A stretch of DNA of 64,000 nt from JASSUD01 sp031963415 (lineage in GTDB: Bacteria; Pseudomonadota; Gammaproteobacteria; Burkholderiales; Burkholderiaceae). Position numbers and translations under genes: made by a program. The number at the start of each line of letters is the position of its first letter. The first letter of the stretch is position 1. The stretch lies in NCBI GenBank assembly GCA_031963415.1, contig JASSUI010000001.1, positions 930,001-994,000 on the forward strand, in the 5' to 3' direction. The notes under the pieces are model-generated. The model ran no database searches. It was not told the origin of the DNA and worked only from the letters and a program-made list of their open reading frames with translations. This document shows positions 25,940 through 34,798 of this stretch, piece after piece.

Positions 25940-28834
25940 ATGGAATACAGAGCATTTTATAGAGGCGTCGCTTATGTTCTGCTGATAACGTTTTCCACTT
26001 ATACATTTGCCGCGCCACTCAATAACACAACCGCTGCCGCCCGTGATACAGCAGCGTCGGTAGCGGCCCCATCGCCACCAGATTTTAAAGAGTTAGGCCA
26101 GGAAGCTAAGACACTTGGCACCCATCAAGCCCATTCACTCAGCAAGCAAGCTGACTCAGTAAAAGATGGGGTAATGAGTGTGCCTGTTTTAAAAAATGGT
26201 CAATTTGAAGCAGGTAATACGACCGTTTATGTCGATGACTTGTTTCCAGGGACACGGCGCGACAACCCTGATGCTGCCAATACGTATTTTCCGGATGGTA
26301 AAAAGCCCGATCTCGACGAATTAAAAAACGTCTATAACCTCGATAAGGCGATGGGTCAGGCTGGAGAAACGACCAAAAAAGGGCTATGGAAAGAAACCCA
26401 ACAGGCACATCCTTCAATCGCGGGTTCTGCCTATCAGGTCGTGCTTGACGCATCACGTCGCACGCGGCCCGACTTCAGCAACGACCCCTTGCTCAATCAA
26501 AGCAAGCACACCTATCAAAAGATCGACAAGATATCCAAATGGTTTGGTGATTGTTCAACCGATACTACTTACGAGCGCAAGGAACGCACGGCGCATATTC
26601 CAGATTATCAACGTTGTACGCAGCTTTATAAGCCTGCTGGTGGATGCGTGATTCAACATACGATTGAAATTGATACTGAGCCAACCGATATGGTGTTTCT
26701 GGTCGATAACTCAGCGTCGATGGATTATGCGATTAACGACCTACGCAACAATGTGCGCACCTTTGCCAATCTGATTATGCAAGGTAAAGCACGTAACCTG
26801 CGGCTAGGCGGAGCTGCCTTTCGGGATTGGGATTATGGATGGCACAACGTACCGTTGTCTGACAACATAAATCAATTTCAGAATTGGATAAATGGCGTGG
26901 TTACCGCGCCTGCACCGACACGTCCTTTCGCGGTGGTGAAATGGGCCGCGGAGCATTATGAGTGGCGTGATAATGTCCATCGCGTGATTGTGCTGATTGG
27001 TAATGATGATTATGGCTGTGGTTTCTATCCAGGGATAGGAGGATGCCCTAGCCGAGATGAAGTCATTAATGCTTTAAACAGTAGAGGGATTACGCTTTAT
27101 CTTTTCCACAATAACCCCGAAGTGGAATCCATTGGCAACCATTTAGCCGATTATTTCTCTGGCCCCCGCCTGCTTAAATTTGCGCAGTTCTTTACCGTCG
27201 TCACCGATCATTGGTCGCCTCAATCGTGTATTAATGATGCGATTGCATCATTAGAAGAATTTTGCCAAGGTACTTATACCCCTACACCCGCCACCGACAA
27301 CACCTGCGTCAATTTATCGGGATTTGACGTGTGCAAGGACGACCCGATTTATCAAAAACTTAAACCACCTCCGATTCCCAATGTGCCGAAGTTGGCCGCC
27401 AAAGTGGATGTCTCCGCATTACGCTGTGACTATAACCACGGCGAAGGTACCTGTTGGACGGATGCACAAGGCAAAAAGCAGTGCTTACGTAACGATAAAG
27501 ATATCGATCAATGCCAACCCTTAGAAGCAAACCCCAAGTGCGGATTTGTCAGTGCGCAATGTGTGGAAGGAGCAAAAGGTTCTTGGGGGAATTGTTACGT
27601 CTGGGAGCGCACCTATGATTGTGGTGAAGATATCAAAGTACCGACCATTGATAAGTCAACGCAGTATCGCTGTGCTGGCCCCGTGCGCTGTATGGGGGAA
27701 GATTGCTTAGGGATAGATCGCTCGCAAAGTACCGACTTTGCGAAAGCGGCAGCGTTACTCAATGCGGCACAGTTCATGACACAAGACATGGACTGCAAGG
27801 ATGTGACGAACAATAACAACCTTTATTGTCGTGCCTTCGCTGGCAAAGGAAATGAATGCAAGGTCGCAGTTGGGGGTGTCCAAAATTGCTGCAAGAACCC
27901 GACCAATCTGTCAATGAATGACTATCTCACACTTATTTTGTCCGTCCCTAAGCTCGACGGCGCAATGATGAGCATTGGGGATGGCAGTACCTTGGCCGGT
28001 GTCAAAGGCGCGTATCAACTCTTACGCAGCCCGGCGCTCAATGGATGGACACAAGTCACCAAGCCATTTGTCACCTACTTAGAAAACATGACAGGCGCAT
28101 TTAATAATTTTGTGCAGCCTGTGACCGATGTCGCCAAACAAGCGCTGTCGGCACTCAAAGATGAGGTGACAAAGATGACCTCTAAAGTTCTTACTAATGC
28201 TTCAACGACTGGAGCAGCGGGTGTCCCTGCGGGTGCGCCGCAATCGATGACCCAGCAATTACTTGGCCAACAAGGTGCAGCGATGCTTTCCACTGCGATG
28301 ACGGTCTATACCGCCTATGTGGTCACGATGGTCATGATTCAGGTCATTTGGAAGTGTAAAAAAGAAGAGTTTGAGATGAATGCCAAGCGGCAGCTGAAAA
28401 ATTGCACACATTTAGGCTCGTATTGCAAAAGCAAGATACTGGGTATGTGCATCGAAAAGCGAGAAGCCTATTGCTGCTTTAACTCTCCACTCTCTCGCAT
28501 TATTCAAGAACAGGTTAGACCACAACTAGGTTTAAGTTGGGGAAGCGTCAAGCAGCCGCTATGTGACGGAATCCCAGTGGATAGGTTGATCGAAGTGAAT
28601 TGGGACAAGGTTAATCTCGATGAATGGATCGGCCTTCTTCAGCAGAATGGACATTTCCCGAACCCTGAGCGATTAACGCCTGACGCATTAACAGGGGCAG
28701 GTCATCCTTTTAATACGGATGGCCAGCGTAAAAATATTGTCGATCGCTCCACAGAACGGTTAAAAGGGGTCGAAGTCGATAAGCTTCGAGATCAAGCGAC
28801 GAAATTAATAAAGCCGGATACCGGCTCACATTAA
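25940..28834 (+). CDS. traN: TraN, mating-pair stabilisation adhesin with a vWA domain
   Basis: 964 residues from ATG 25940 (AAAGGGTGG upstream), with a signal peptide ending near TFAAPL. The C-terminal half is Cys-rich and matches TraN (MDCKDVTNNNNLYCRAF, CKNPTNLS, a hydrophobic stretch near 790-810 and CKSKILGMCIEKREAYCCF). Unlike F TraN, residues about 247-420 form a von Willebrand A domain with a MIDAS motif FLVDNSASMD and a second Asp region VLIGNDDYG. TraN is the outer-membrane adhesin that contacts the recipient. A metal-binding vWA suggests protein-ligand recognition. It ends the tra operon. Confidence 0.88.
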   Translation: MEYRAFYRGVAYVLLITFSTYTFAAPLNNTTAAARDTAASVAAPSPPDFKELGQEAKTLGTHQAHSLSKQADSVKDGVMSVPVLKNGQFEAGNTTVYVDDLFPGTRRDNPDAANTYFPDGKKPDLDELKNVYNLDKAMGQAGETTKKGLWKETQQAHPSIAGSAYQVVLDASRRTRPDFSNDPLLNQSKHTYQKIDKISKWFGDCSTDTTYERKERTAHIPDYQRCTQLYKPAGGCVIQHTIEIDTEPTDMVFLVDNSASMDYAINDLRNNVRTFANLIMQGKARNLRLGGAAFRDWDYGWHNVPLSDNINQFQNWINGVVTAPAPTRPFAVVKWAAEHYEWRDNVHRVIVLIGNDDYGCGFYPGIGGCPSRDEVINALNSRGITLYLFHNNPEVESIGNHLADYFSGPRLLKFAQFFTVVTDHWSPQSCINDAIASLEEFCQGTYTPTPATDNTCVNLSGFDVCKDDPIYQKLKPPPIPNVPKLAAKVDVSALRCDYNHGEGTCWTDAQGKKQCLRNDKDIDQCQPLEANPKCGFVSAQCVEGAKGSWGNCYVWERTYDCGEDIKVPTIDKSTQYRCAGPVRCMGEDCLGIDRSQSTDFAKAAALLNAAQFMTQDMDCKDVTNNNNLYCRAFAGKGNECKVAVGGVQNCCKNPTNLSMNDYLTLILSVPKLDGAMMSIGDGSTLAGVKGAYQLLRSPALNGWTQVTKPFVTYLENMTGAFNNFVQPVTDVAKQALSALKDEVTKMTSKVLTNASTTGAAGVPAGAPQSMTQQLLGQQGAAMLSTAMTVYTAYVVTMVMIQVIWKCKKEEFEMNAKRQLKNCTHLGSYCKSKILGMCIEKREAYCCFNSPLSRIIQEQVRPQLGLSWGSVKQPLCDGIPVDRLIEVNWDKVNLDEWIGLLQQNGHFPNPERLTPDALTGAGHPFNTDGQRKNIVDRSTERLKGVEVDKLRDQATKLIKPDTGSH

Positions 28835-29017
28835 TTCCAGAGATATTTGTTATCTGGATATTTCATAAAGCACCAATAATATATACAAAATTTATCTACA
28901 AATTATTAATTCATATTCTTCATTTAAAGTAATTTAAATCAATAAATTAAAATTTATCAAATAAATATACTTATTCAACGAAATTTGGCTTAAACAAAGC
29001 AAATCGGAGAAAAGCAC

Positions 29018-29638
29018 ATGACGTTACAAGAAAGCAAGAAAGATGGAATAGAAGCTCTTGAAAAATCATTCATTGAGACAAGAGATTTAATAAATTTTTT
29101 CGAGGTGACTATTTCTTTTCTAGAAGCTAGCCTACCTAGCTTACAAGGGGAAGAAAAAGACATATCAAAGAAAGAAATAAAAGATTTAAAAAGGCGATGT
29201 TTGCGCGATATTGAGCTACTAGAAGCCCTAGAGGTGGTGATAAAATTAGAAAATCCTGCTTCTAAGCTTCTAAAAGAGAGCATCGAAAAAGAAAGGGTAA
29301 AAAGCCTTTATTCAAAATACAATTCTCAAACAAATAGTATCGAAACCCTTAATGATTTGCTTAAGAGAAGAAACCTCAATGATATCTCAGAAGAAGATGT
29401 GATTGATTTAAAAGAAGAAATAATTAGCATTTATAACAATCTAATGGATTTCTTAAAAGAAGCCTATCTCCACGCATCAGGAAAAAGCAAAGATAGTATA
29501 GAAAAAACAATAAAAATCACTAAAGATACGCATTTAGCAAGGCTTAATATAATCGATTATTCTATAAATTTGATACGCTCTGGGAAAGATGCCTCTGAAT
29601 TCATAAAGAAAGTTTTAAGAGGATTATCCCAAAATTAG
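29018..29638 (+). CDS. Charged helical protein of unknown function
   Basis: 206 residues from ATG 29018 with GGAG upstream. The protein is very rich in Lys, Glu, Ile and Leu and probably all helical with coiled-coil stretches. There is no signal peptide, membrane segment or motif I recognise. The gene and its upstream region (28835-29017) are clearly more AT-rich than the tra genes next door, which suggests a separate origin. A GC-rich inverted repeat follows at 29666. Confidence 0.55.
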   Translation: MTLQESKKDGIEALEKSFIETRDLINFFEVTISFLEASLPSLQGEEKDISKKEIKDLKRRCLRDIELLEALEVVIKLENPASKLLKESIEKERVKSLYSKYNSQTNSIETLNDLLKRRNLNDISEEDVIDLKEEIISIYNNLMDFLKEAYLHASGKSKDSIEKTIKITKDTHLARLNIIDYSINLIRSGKDASEFIKKVLRGLSQN

Positions 29639-29665
29639 TTACTTATATCCTTTTGTTGACCTTTC

Positions 29666-29709
29666 GCCCTCCGCAAAATTGCCTTCATTTATCAGCGTTT
29701 GCGGAGGGC
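29666..29709 (+). terminator. Perfect 12-bp inverted repeat, probable terminator
   Basis: GCCCTCCGCAAA (29666-29677) pairs exactly with TTTGCGGAGGGC (29698-29709) across a 20-nt loop, followed by TTCATATTT. The position just after the 206-residue gene fits a transcription terminator. Confidence 0.55.
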
Positions 29710-29774
29710 TTCATATTTGGTCATTAAATTGTGAAGCCTATGTTTTTCTTGATAACTGCCGTCGCTGCTTTTTT

Positions 29775-30643
29775 ATTCTGTATGAAAATATACCTGATGA
29801 CGCGATGTTAGCCGTGCTCAAGAGATTACAAGATGAAGAAAAGATAGTTCACTCTGACGTTCTTGTTGCATTGAATCGACGGGAAAAATTACCTAATTAC
29901 GTTGACGCTCCTAACAGTCATTAGATTTCTTAAAGATACAAATATAGAAGAGTATAAGAATTGGTGGGGCAAGGAGAATGCAGTTGAAATCTTAATTAAA
30001 TACAAACCGCAGCCTATAGTTGCCACTGTGGCTTTAATCACAACCTTACAAGAAGATAAATCCGTAAGCACCCGCGCAAAGGTTGCGAAGGTATTAGGAA
30101 GACTGGAAACTTTACATGACCCTATTATTCAAGCGCTAAATGAGACATGGTATGACAGGTTGCTGAAGCTTTAAAAAAGGTTAAAACGTTACCTGAAAAT
30201 GCTATATCTACCTTGATTACGATGTTAAATAGAGATGAAGAGACGTGGGTCAGATTAGCAGCTATTGAGACGTTAACCCAACAAAAAATATCTTCTAAGC
30301 CTGTTATTCAAGCACTGCTTCAGGCATTACAAGATGAATATTCGCGTGTCAGGCATATAGCGCTTAGAGGATTAAGGAGATTTAACGCATCGCATGAGAT
30401 TACTCGACCAGCCTTAATTAAAATATTACAAAAGGATGAATAATGGCCCGTCAGGGGAGAGGCAATCAGAGCGTCAATGGCTCATAAAGAGCCTTCTAGC
30501 AAGCTTATTCAAGCCTTGAAAATAGCTTCGCAGGATATTGATAAAAATGTTCAGAAAGCAGCAAACAGCGCATTAAAATTCTATTCAGTCTCTATGTGGT
30601 ACAGAGTAAGAAATCCATGCCGGATATGCTCTGATACGGAATA
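29775..30643 (+). pseudogene. HEAT-repeat protein gene broken by frameshifts
   Basis: Four successive reading frames carry HEAT-type helices: DDAMLAVLKRLQDEEK; then PIVATVALITTLQEDKSVST and KVAKVLGRLETLHDPI; then AEALKKVKTLPENAISTLIT and QALLQALQDEYSRVRHIALR; then AIRASMAHKEPSSKLIQALK. Each switches frame (near 29905, 30160 and 30445), so the gene is decayed. HEAT proteins are usually protein-binding scaffolds. It is similar in type to the remnant near 8.7 kb, though that one has a distinct sequence. Confidence 0.75.
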
Positions 30644-30651
30644 GGCATAAT

Positions 30652-31305
30652 TTATTTTTCTGCGGCCTTTTCAACTTCATCTTCCTGAAGCAGCTCCTCA
30701 TCAACAGTTTCTTGGCTGATTTCCTCCTCGTTATCATCTAAAGGCACTTCTACTAATTTTCCTTGTGCATGAGCGGCTGTACGAGCACGTTTAGCAATGC
30801 TTGTAATACGATCAGCTAGTCTCAGCAAGCGTTGCTGCCACTGATAGGTTCCATCTTTACGTTGTTTGTTGGTCAGAACACTATAGAGCCATAGCGTATC
30901 TATCTGTTCTATTAGAACATCTAATTTCTTTACTAATCTTGCAAATTGGGCAACCAGTGGAGAATTAATTTCAATATCGTATTCTGCTGGATGTGTATAT
31001 GTTGGTCTGCCCGCAATACCATGATCTTTTATTAATTTTCTGAGCTGCGCTTCAGACTGATCGAGATCCTGCTCAACCTTTTTAAGGTTTTCTAGTAATT
31101 CCCCAACCTCGCCTATTTTTTCTTGAGCACTAATAATAGGAAGAATAACATCAGCGCCAAATAGCGCATGCTTCACACGTTCAAACTTTCTTGTCATCAC
31201 CCTTTGAGCTTGCAAACTGTTTATTGTTATCGTTTCGTTAAGAACAGGGCAAGAATAGATAGTCCGCTCTTGAGGATGCTGCTCCACCATTTGCGCTTCA
31301 GCCAT
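30652..31305 (-). CDS. AcaB/DUF1845-like conjugative-element protein (tentative)
   Basis: 217 residues from ATG 31305, chosen because AAGGAG lies 7 nt upstream; the frame could extend to 31404 but without such a site. The middle has THPAEYDIEINSPLVAQFAR followed by KKLDVLIEQIDTLWLYSVL and WQQRLLRLADRI. This reminds me of the PFL_4669/AcaB (DUF1845) proteins of integrative conjugative elements. The C-terminus is strongly acidic (LLQEDEVEKAAEK). It is divergent from the leader-controlled block that begins at 31531. Function in those elements is regulatory or unknown; the assignment is by pattern only. Confidence 0.5.
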   Translation of the reverse strand: MAEAQMVEQHPQERTIYSCPVLNETITINSLQAQRVMTRKFERVKHALFGADVILPIISAQEKIGEVGELLENLKKVEQDLDQSEAQLRKLIKDHGIAGRPTYTHPAEYDIEINSPLVAQFARLVKKLDVLIEQIDTLWLYSVLTNKQRKDGTYQWQQRLLRLADRITSIAKRARTAAHAQGKLVEVPLDDNEEEISQETVDEELLQEDEVEKAAEK

Positions 31306-31472
31306 TGTTAAGCTCCTTGTGAGGAAAAGATCAACGAACCTCTCCAAGATATCCTTTATTAGCTTATGGCCTTCTTTAACAAATTCGCCAAATTGCGGAA
31401 GCATTTGATACTGGCTACCTGAGCTACTGCGCTATTTTAAGGATTGTTTAGTCATTGCATGGCTAACCTGTA

Positions 31473-31499
31473 GGTAGCTGGCCCTTATAAAAAACAGCA
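31473..31499 (+). promoter_or_regulatory. Repeated GGTAGCTGGCC...ACAGCA box, copy 1
   Basis: A 27-nt box beginning GGTAGCTGGCC and ending AAACAGCA, which recurs at 33548-33574 and 36614-36639, each time upstream of a pseudoknot leader. GCTG and CAGC can pair. It may be a promoter element or a second leader structure. The function is unknown. Confidence 0.5.
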
Positions 31500-31530
31500 C
31501 TTGTCTTTTTATTCAATGATCTTCTTCTAT

Positions 31531-31568
31531 CCCCTGCGGGAGCAATACCCTGCATGGGGTGCTGCTCC
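31531..31568 (+). promoter_or_regulatory. Pseudoknot leader 1 (before small membrane protein)
   Basis: s1 CCCCTGC (31531-31537) pairs with GCATGGGG (31552-31559). s2 GGAGCA (31539-31544) pairs with s3 TGCTCC (31563-31568), giving an H-type pseudoknot. A small GGG/CCC hairpin inside is an alternative. s3 is also exactly complementary to the RBS GGAGCA at 31586-31591, five bases before the ATG. Confidence 0.75.
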
Positions 31569-31596
31569 TAACTATTAATCCTAAAGGAGCAACAAC

Positions 31597-31893
31597 ATGT
31601 CTATCGTGACTTTTATTGTCGTTTTAATCATGGGCTTAGGCTTTTTATACATAGGCGCAAGCGTTTTTGCAAAGAGCTGCTTATTACTAGTCAACCTACT
31701 CCGTAAACATATGGGAAATGACTGGATAAAAAGCCATGCCTTGCCCCTAACAAAACAAATTGCTAGTCGTTGTATTCAGTTAGCTAAATACACGATAGCG
31801 AAAGCTCGTCGTCAATCTAAATCAACAATAGATTGGGTTGAACTAGATGAGCCAACTTTTTTAAGAAAAGGCAAAAAGATCGCTTGCCGCTAA
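31597..31893 (+). CDS. Small membrane protein of unknown function
   Basis: 98 residues from ATG 31597 with the RBS GGAG at 31586. There is one long N-terminal hydrophobic segment (IVTFIVVLIMGLGFLYIGAS), then a basic, amphipathic cytoplasmic tail (AKYTIAKARRQSKSTIDWVE). I do not recognise the family. It is the first gene behind pseudoknot leader 1 and lies 119 nt before the MoxR-type ATPase, which has its own leader. Single-anchor proteins beside MoxR ATPases sometimes tether the complex to the membrane; this is only a suggestion. Confidence 0.6.
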   Translation: MSIVTFIVVLIMGLGFLYIGASVFAKSCLLLVNLLRKHMGNDWIKSHALPLTKQIASRCIQLAKYTIAKARRQSKSTIDWVELDEPTFLRKGKKIACR

Positions 31894-31951
31894 ACCAGGT
31901 GCTATCGGTTATCGGTCTCATTGCATTTTTAATTATTTATCCATCAGCTCA

Positions 31952-31980
31952 GTTGGGCGACTATGCCCAACGCGGCATAG
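31952..31980 (+). promoter_or_regulatory. Pseudoknot leader 2 (variant, before MoxR-type ATPase)
   Basis: GTTGGG (31952-31957) pairs with CCCAAC (31966-31971). The loop strand CTATG (31961-31965) pairs with CATAG (31976-31980), again an H-type pseudoknot. The primary sequence differs from the other leaders. The same CTATG occurs over the start codon (32011-32015), so CATAG could mask the start instead. Confidence 0.6.
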
Positions 31981-32012
31981 ATACGCTCACTGATTTTTGT
32001 AGGAGCATATCT

Positions 32013-32978
32013 ATGTCCCTCTATAGAAATTTTAATGTCAGCGAAGTTTTCAATATGCCAGATGCTCCCGCCAATATGACGGTTACTGGCTATGTTGATG
32101 ACACCAACCCTTTCATCCCAAAAATTGATTTCAACTATGTTTTTCGTAAAGATTTTTTACGAGAAGTGCTGGCCTTTTTAAGGTTCCCTGCGAAAGATTC
32201 TCTTTTTGTTACGGGGCCAACTGGTTCAGGCAAAACATCAGGCATTACAGAGATTGCAGCGCGGCTCAACTGGCCCGTGCAGCAAATTACAACACATGGG
32301 CACATAGAGCTGACTGATCTGGTTGGACATTATGCGTTTATTGCATCCCAACCAGGCGATGCACCTGCCATGCAGTTTGTTTACGGTCCATTAGCAAGAG
32401 CTATGCGTGATGGCCATATTTTGCTTATTAATGAGTTGGATTTGGCTGACCCTGCTGAAGTTGCTGGATTGAATGACATTCTTGAAGGTCGAGCTTTAGT
32501 CATTGCACAGAATGGTGGCGAAATCATCGAGCCTCATCCTATGTTTCGCTTTATCGCAACGGGTAATTCTTGCGGTGCTGGCGATACGTCAGGTCTTTAC
32601 CAAGGAGTCATGATGCAAAACTTAGCAGCAATGGATCGTTTTCGCTTTACAAAAGTAGCCTACGCTGATGAAGCGCAAGAACTTCAAATCCTTGAGCGAA
32701 TAACGCCGCAGATTCCAGAAGTTATTCGGAAAGCTATGGTTCGGCTAGCAAACGAAATGCGTCGTCTTTTTATAGGCGAAAACGGAGAAAGTGGAAAAAT
32801 TAGCCTTCCTATATCGACTAGAGGGTTAGTACGCTGGGCGAATTTGGTTTGTGATTTTCGTGGCTCGCCTAACAGGATGGAATATGCGCTAGAGCAAGCG
32901 CTATTAGCCCGTGCTGTACCGGAAGACCGCACCGCGATTTTGCGCCTTGCAAATGATATTTTTGGGGACCTCTGGTAA
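32013..32978 (+). CDS. MoxR/CobS-type AAA+ ATPase
   Basis: 321 residues from ATG 32013, chosen for AGGAG 7 nt upstream and the leader structure just before it; a longer frame from 31884 lacks a good start. AAA+ motifs: Walker A GPTGSGKTSG (about residue 68), Walker B HILLINELDLADP and sensor FRFIATGNSCGAGD. MoxR/CobS ATPases act as chaperones with vWA partners. The DUF3150 gene and the HEXXH-vWA gene downstream fit a three-part module known from integrative conjugative elements, whose role there is unknown. Confidence 0.85.
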   Translation: MSLYRNFNVSEVFNMPDAPANMTVTGYVDDTNPFIPKIDFNYVFRKDFLREVLAFLRFPAKDSLFVTGPTGSGKTSGITEIAARLNWPVQQITTHGHIELTDLVGHYAFIASQPGDAPAMQFVYGPLARAMRDGHILLINELDLADPAEVAGLNDILEGRALVIAQNGGEIIEPHPMFRFIATGNSCGAGDTSGLYQGVMMQNLAAMDRFRFTKVAYADEAQELQILERITPQIPEVIRKAMVRLANEMRRLFIGENGESGKISLPISTRGLVRWANLVCDFRGSPNRMEYALEQALLARAVPEDRTAILRLANDIFGDLW

Positions 32979-33082
32979 TGCTGGATACACCCAAACCTGT
33001 AAAGAATATTTTGTTAGCAGTCTAAAAAACAAAGCCATAGAAAATAATGGTGGCTTAACAAATACTTTTTATTTTTAATTTT

Positions 33083-33116
33083 CTCCTGCTGGGGATGTTC
33101 CCTAGTGGGGCATCTC
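33083..33116 (+). promoter_or_regulatory. Pseudoknot leader 3
   Basis: s1 TCCTGCT (33084-33090) pairs with AGTGGGG (33104-33110, with G-U pairs). s2 GGGATG (33092-33097) pairs with s3 CATCTC (33111-33116). An outer CCTGC/GCAGG pairing (to about 33125) is also possible. Pairing of s3 to the downstream RBS (GTGAGG) is only about 4 bp, the weakest of the set. Confidence 0.65.
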
Positions 33117-33159
33117 TGTGCAGGGTTTTTCACTAAACAATATGAAGTGAGGAATAAAA

Positions 33160-33483
33160 ATGCCAGAAAGAACAGATTTTAAACGTTATTCGGATGCGCA
33201 TGCAATGTTCATCATGGGCTTTGGCAAGCTTGGTGAAGCGCTGCTAAAAGAAGTCGGTGACGATTTACAGCAAGCTATGGAATTAATGAATAGTTATCGG
33301 GGAAAGTATCTCGACCAAAAAGCCTTTGTTCGGAATATTTCTAGAGAGGCAAGTCATCTAGACCAAAGTACGGCTAAGACAAATGATGATTCCGCTGTAC
33401 AAGATGTATTTAGCTCTGGAAAATTTCTATTCGTAGAAGTAGATGGCCTAATCCATGTGTTTGAGAGGAATCGGTCATTTTAA
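33160..33483 (+). CDS. Small ArdA C-terminal-like protein (tentative anti-restriction)
   Basis: 107 residues from ATG 33160 (GAGG upstream). The end, SSGKFLFVEVDGLIHVFE, resembles the end of the protein at 36828 (MFFYIKTNGRIHVF) and the end of ArdA anti-restriction proteins. The preceding LDQKAFVRNISREAS matches their penultimate helix. It is much shorter than ArdA (about 160-170 residues), so at most a single ArdA domain is present. ArdA mimics DNA to block type I restriction enzymes. It is placed among anti-restriction genes behind its own pseudoknot leader. Confidence 0.4.
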   Translation: MPERTDFKRYSDAHAMFIMGFGKLGEALLKEVGDDLQQAMELMNSYRGKYLDQKAFVRNISREASHLDQSTAKTNDDSAVQDVFSSGKFLFVEVDGLIHVFERNRSF

Positions 33484-33547
33484 TTCAGGTATTTCTTATC
33501 CATATAAGCAAAAGAAAATGCTGCGCTTTTTAAAGAGCATGGCAGAA

Positions 33548-33574
33548 GGTAGCTGGCCTTAAAAATAAACAGCA
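33548..33574 (+). promoter_or_regulatory. Repeated GGTAGCTGGCC...ACAGCA box, copy 2
   Basis: GGTAGCTGGCC followed by an A-rich stretch and AAACAGCA, 24 nt before pseudoknot leader 4. It matches the copies at 31473 and 36614. Confidence 0.5.
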
Positions 33575-33598
33575 GATGAAATGACATTACTTAGTTAA

Positions 33599-33639
33599 CC
33601 CCATTGGGCGTACTGCCCGATTGGGGACTTGGTGCGCCC
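33599..33639 (+). promoter_or_regulatory. Pseudoknot leader 4 (before DUF3150 gene)
   Basis: s1 CCCCATT (33599-33605) pairs with ATTGGGG (33620-33626, one mismatch). s2 GGGCGTA (33606-33612) pairs with s3 TGCGCCC (33633-33639). The s3 region GGTGCG (33631-33636) is also exactly complementary to CGCACC directly before the ATG (33655-33660). Confidence 0.7.
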
Positions 33640-33660
33640 ATCTCTTTCTCGGAACGCACC

Positions 33661-34698
33661 ATGACTCAAATAAGATATCTTGATTTTCTAAATATTATCC
33701 AACTTGACATTAACATCTGGAGCGGGCAAACCCGTCTTTCTACTTCAGATATTAAATTAGGCACAGGTGGAGAAATCCCTCCTGAAAATCTTATCCATTT
33801 AGGGACCAAGAAGATTTGTGACCCTGTAAAACTTAACAGCTTTCATCGGCTAAAAACCAAAGCAAATCGTCTGTGTCTTCAGCACGGTATCCCATTTATG
33901 AATGGTTTTGCCTTACCCAGTGGTAGCGCAACAAATGATACTCGTTCAAAGCTAGAGGATATCGTCTTGGAGTTTCAGCGAGAAAAACAAAAATTTATTA
34001 ATAATTACGATGCTGATATTGATGCATGGATTAAAAATAATCCTAATTATGAAGATGTTATTCGCATAGGTTCCATGCCATCTTATGAGGTTGAAAAACG
34101 TTTAGGTTTTGAATACCAGATTTTCAAAATCCAGCCTACGGTAAATTGCCAAGCAAGTGCACAAAAACTAGAGATCAAAGTTCAAGGACTAGCAGATCAA
34201 TTGATCGACGAAGTTGTAGAGAAGGCCAATAAACTTTATACAGAAAAGTTTGCAGGGTGCCAACAATGTAGTGTCCGAACGCGGGTAGTGCTACAAAGTT
34301 TACGTGACAAGATACATGGACTCTCTTTCCTTAACAGTGAGTTTTTTAGTTGGCTAATAGATATGCTCGATAAAACCTTGCATGGCTATGACGTTCATGC
34401 TCAGGGAAACCAGATTGTCGCTCCATTTTTTTATCAGGCGATGGCTGCTGTTGCGATCATGCGTGATCGTAGCAAGATCGAAGATTATGCCAACGGCTTA
34501 TTCACCCAAGAAGAAATAGCCGCTTACTTAGAGAGTGGTCAGCAAACTTCACACGCTTTATCTGTCGGTCTCCCAGGGAATACGAATACTGAAGGTACTG
34601 ATGGGCAAAGCAATGACGAAGCCGTACTAGAAGAACCCGAACAATCAAAATCTTTTGAATCATTCGTTGATGATATGAGTGAGGATTGCTTCTTCTAA
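33661..34698 (+). CDS. DUF3150-family protein
   Basis: 345 residues from ATG 33661; the longer frame from 33604 runs through the leader structure and is not used. The N-terminus (LDINIWSGQTRL, LGTKKICDP, then FHRLKTKANRLCLQHGIPFM) fits DUF3150 proteins found beside MoxR-type and vWA proteins in integrative conjugative elements. The middle is helical and the C-terminus is acidic and low complexity. The biochemical role is unknown. It sits between the AAA+ ATPase and the HEXXH-vWA protein, so it is probably the third partner of that complex. Confidence 0.7.
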   Translation: MTQIRYLDFLNIIQLDINIWSGQTRLSTSDIKLGTGGEIPPENLIHLGTKKICDPVKLNSFHRLKTKANRLCLQHGIPFMNGFALPSGSATNDTRSKLEDIVLEFQREKQKFINNYDADIDAWIKNNPNYEDVIRIGSMPSYEVEKRLGFEYQIFKIQPTVNCQASAQKLEIKVQGLADQLIDEVVEKANKLYTEKFAGCQQCSVRTRVVLQSLRDKIHGLSFLNSEFFSWLIDMLDKTLHGYDVHAQGNQIVAPFFYQAMAAVAIMRDRSKIEDYANGLFTQEEIAAYLESGQQTSHALSVGLPGNTNTEGTDGQSNDEAVLEEPEQSKSFESFVDDMSEDCFF

Positions 34699-34727
34699 TT
34701 TTTAAGATTTATTTTTTTATTTATTTA

Positions 34728-34775
34728 CCCCAGAAGGGACACGCTGTGCTTCCTTCTGGGGGCATAGCCTGTCTC
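34728..34775 (+). promoter_or_regulatory. Pseudoknot leader 5 (before HEXXH-vWA gene)
   Basis: s1 CCCCAGAA (34728-34735) pairs perfectly with TTCTGGGG (34754-34761). s2 GGGACA (34736-34741) pairs with s3 TGTCTC (34770-34775). s3 can also pair with the RBS GAGATA (34789-34794). Confidence 0.75.
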
Positions 34776-34798
34776 TTCTTTTTATTTGGAGATAAGGG

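Noticed and set aside
31531..33110. Leaders as simple Rho-independent terminators
   Set aside because: They lack a T-run after the stem, lie just upstream of start codons, and keep a second complementary strand that terminators do not need.
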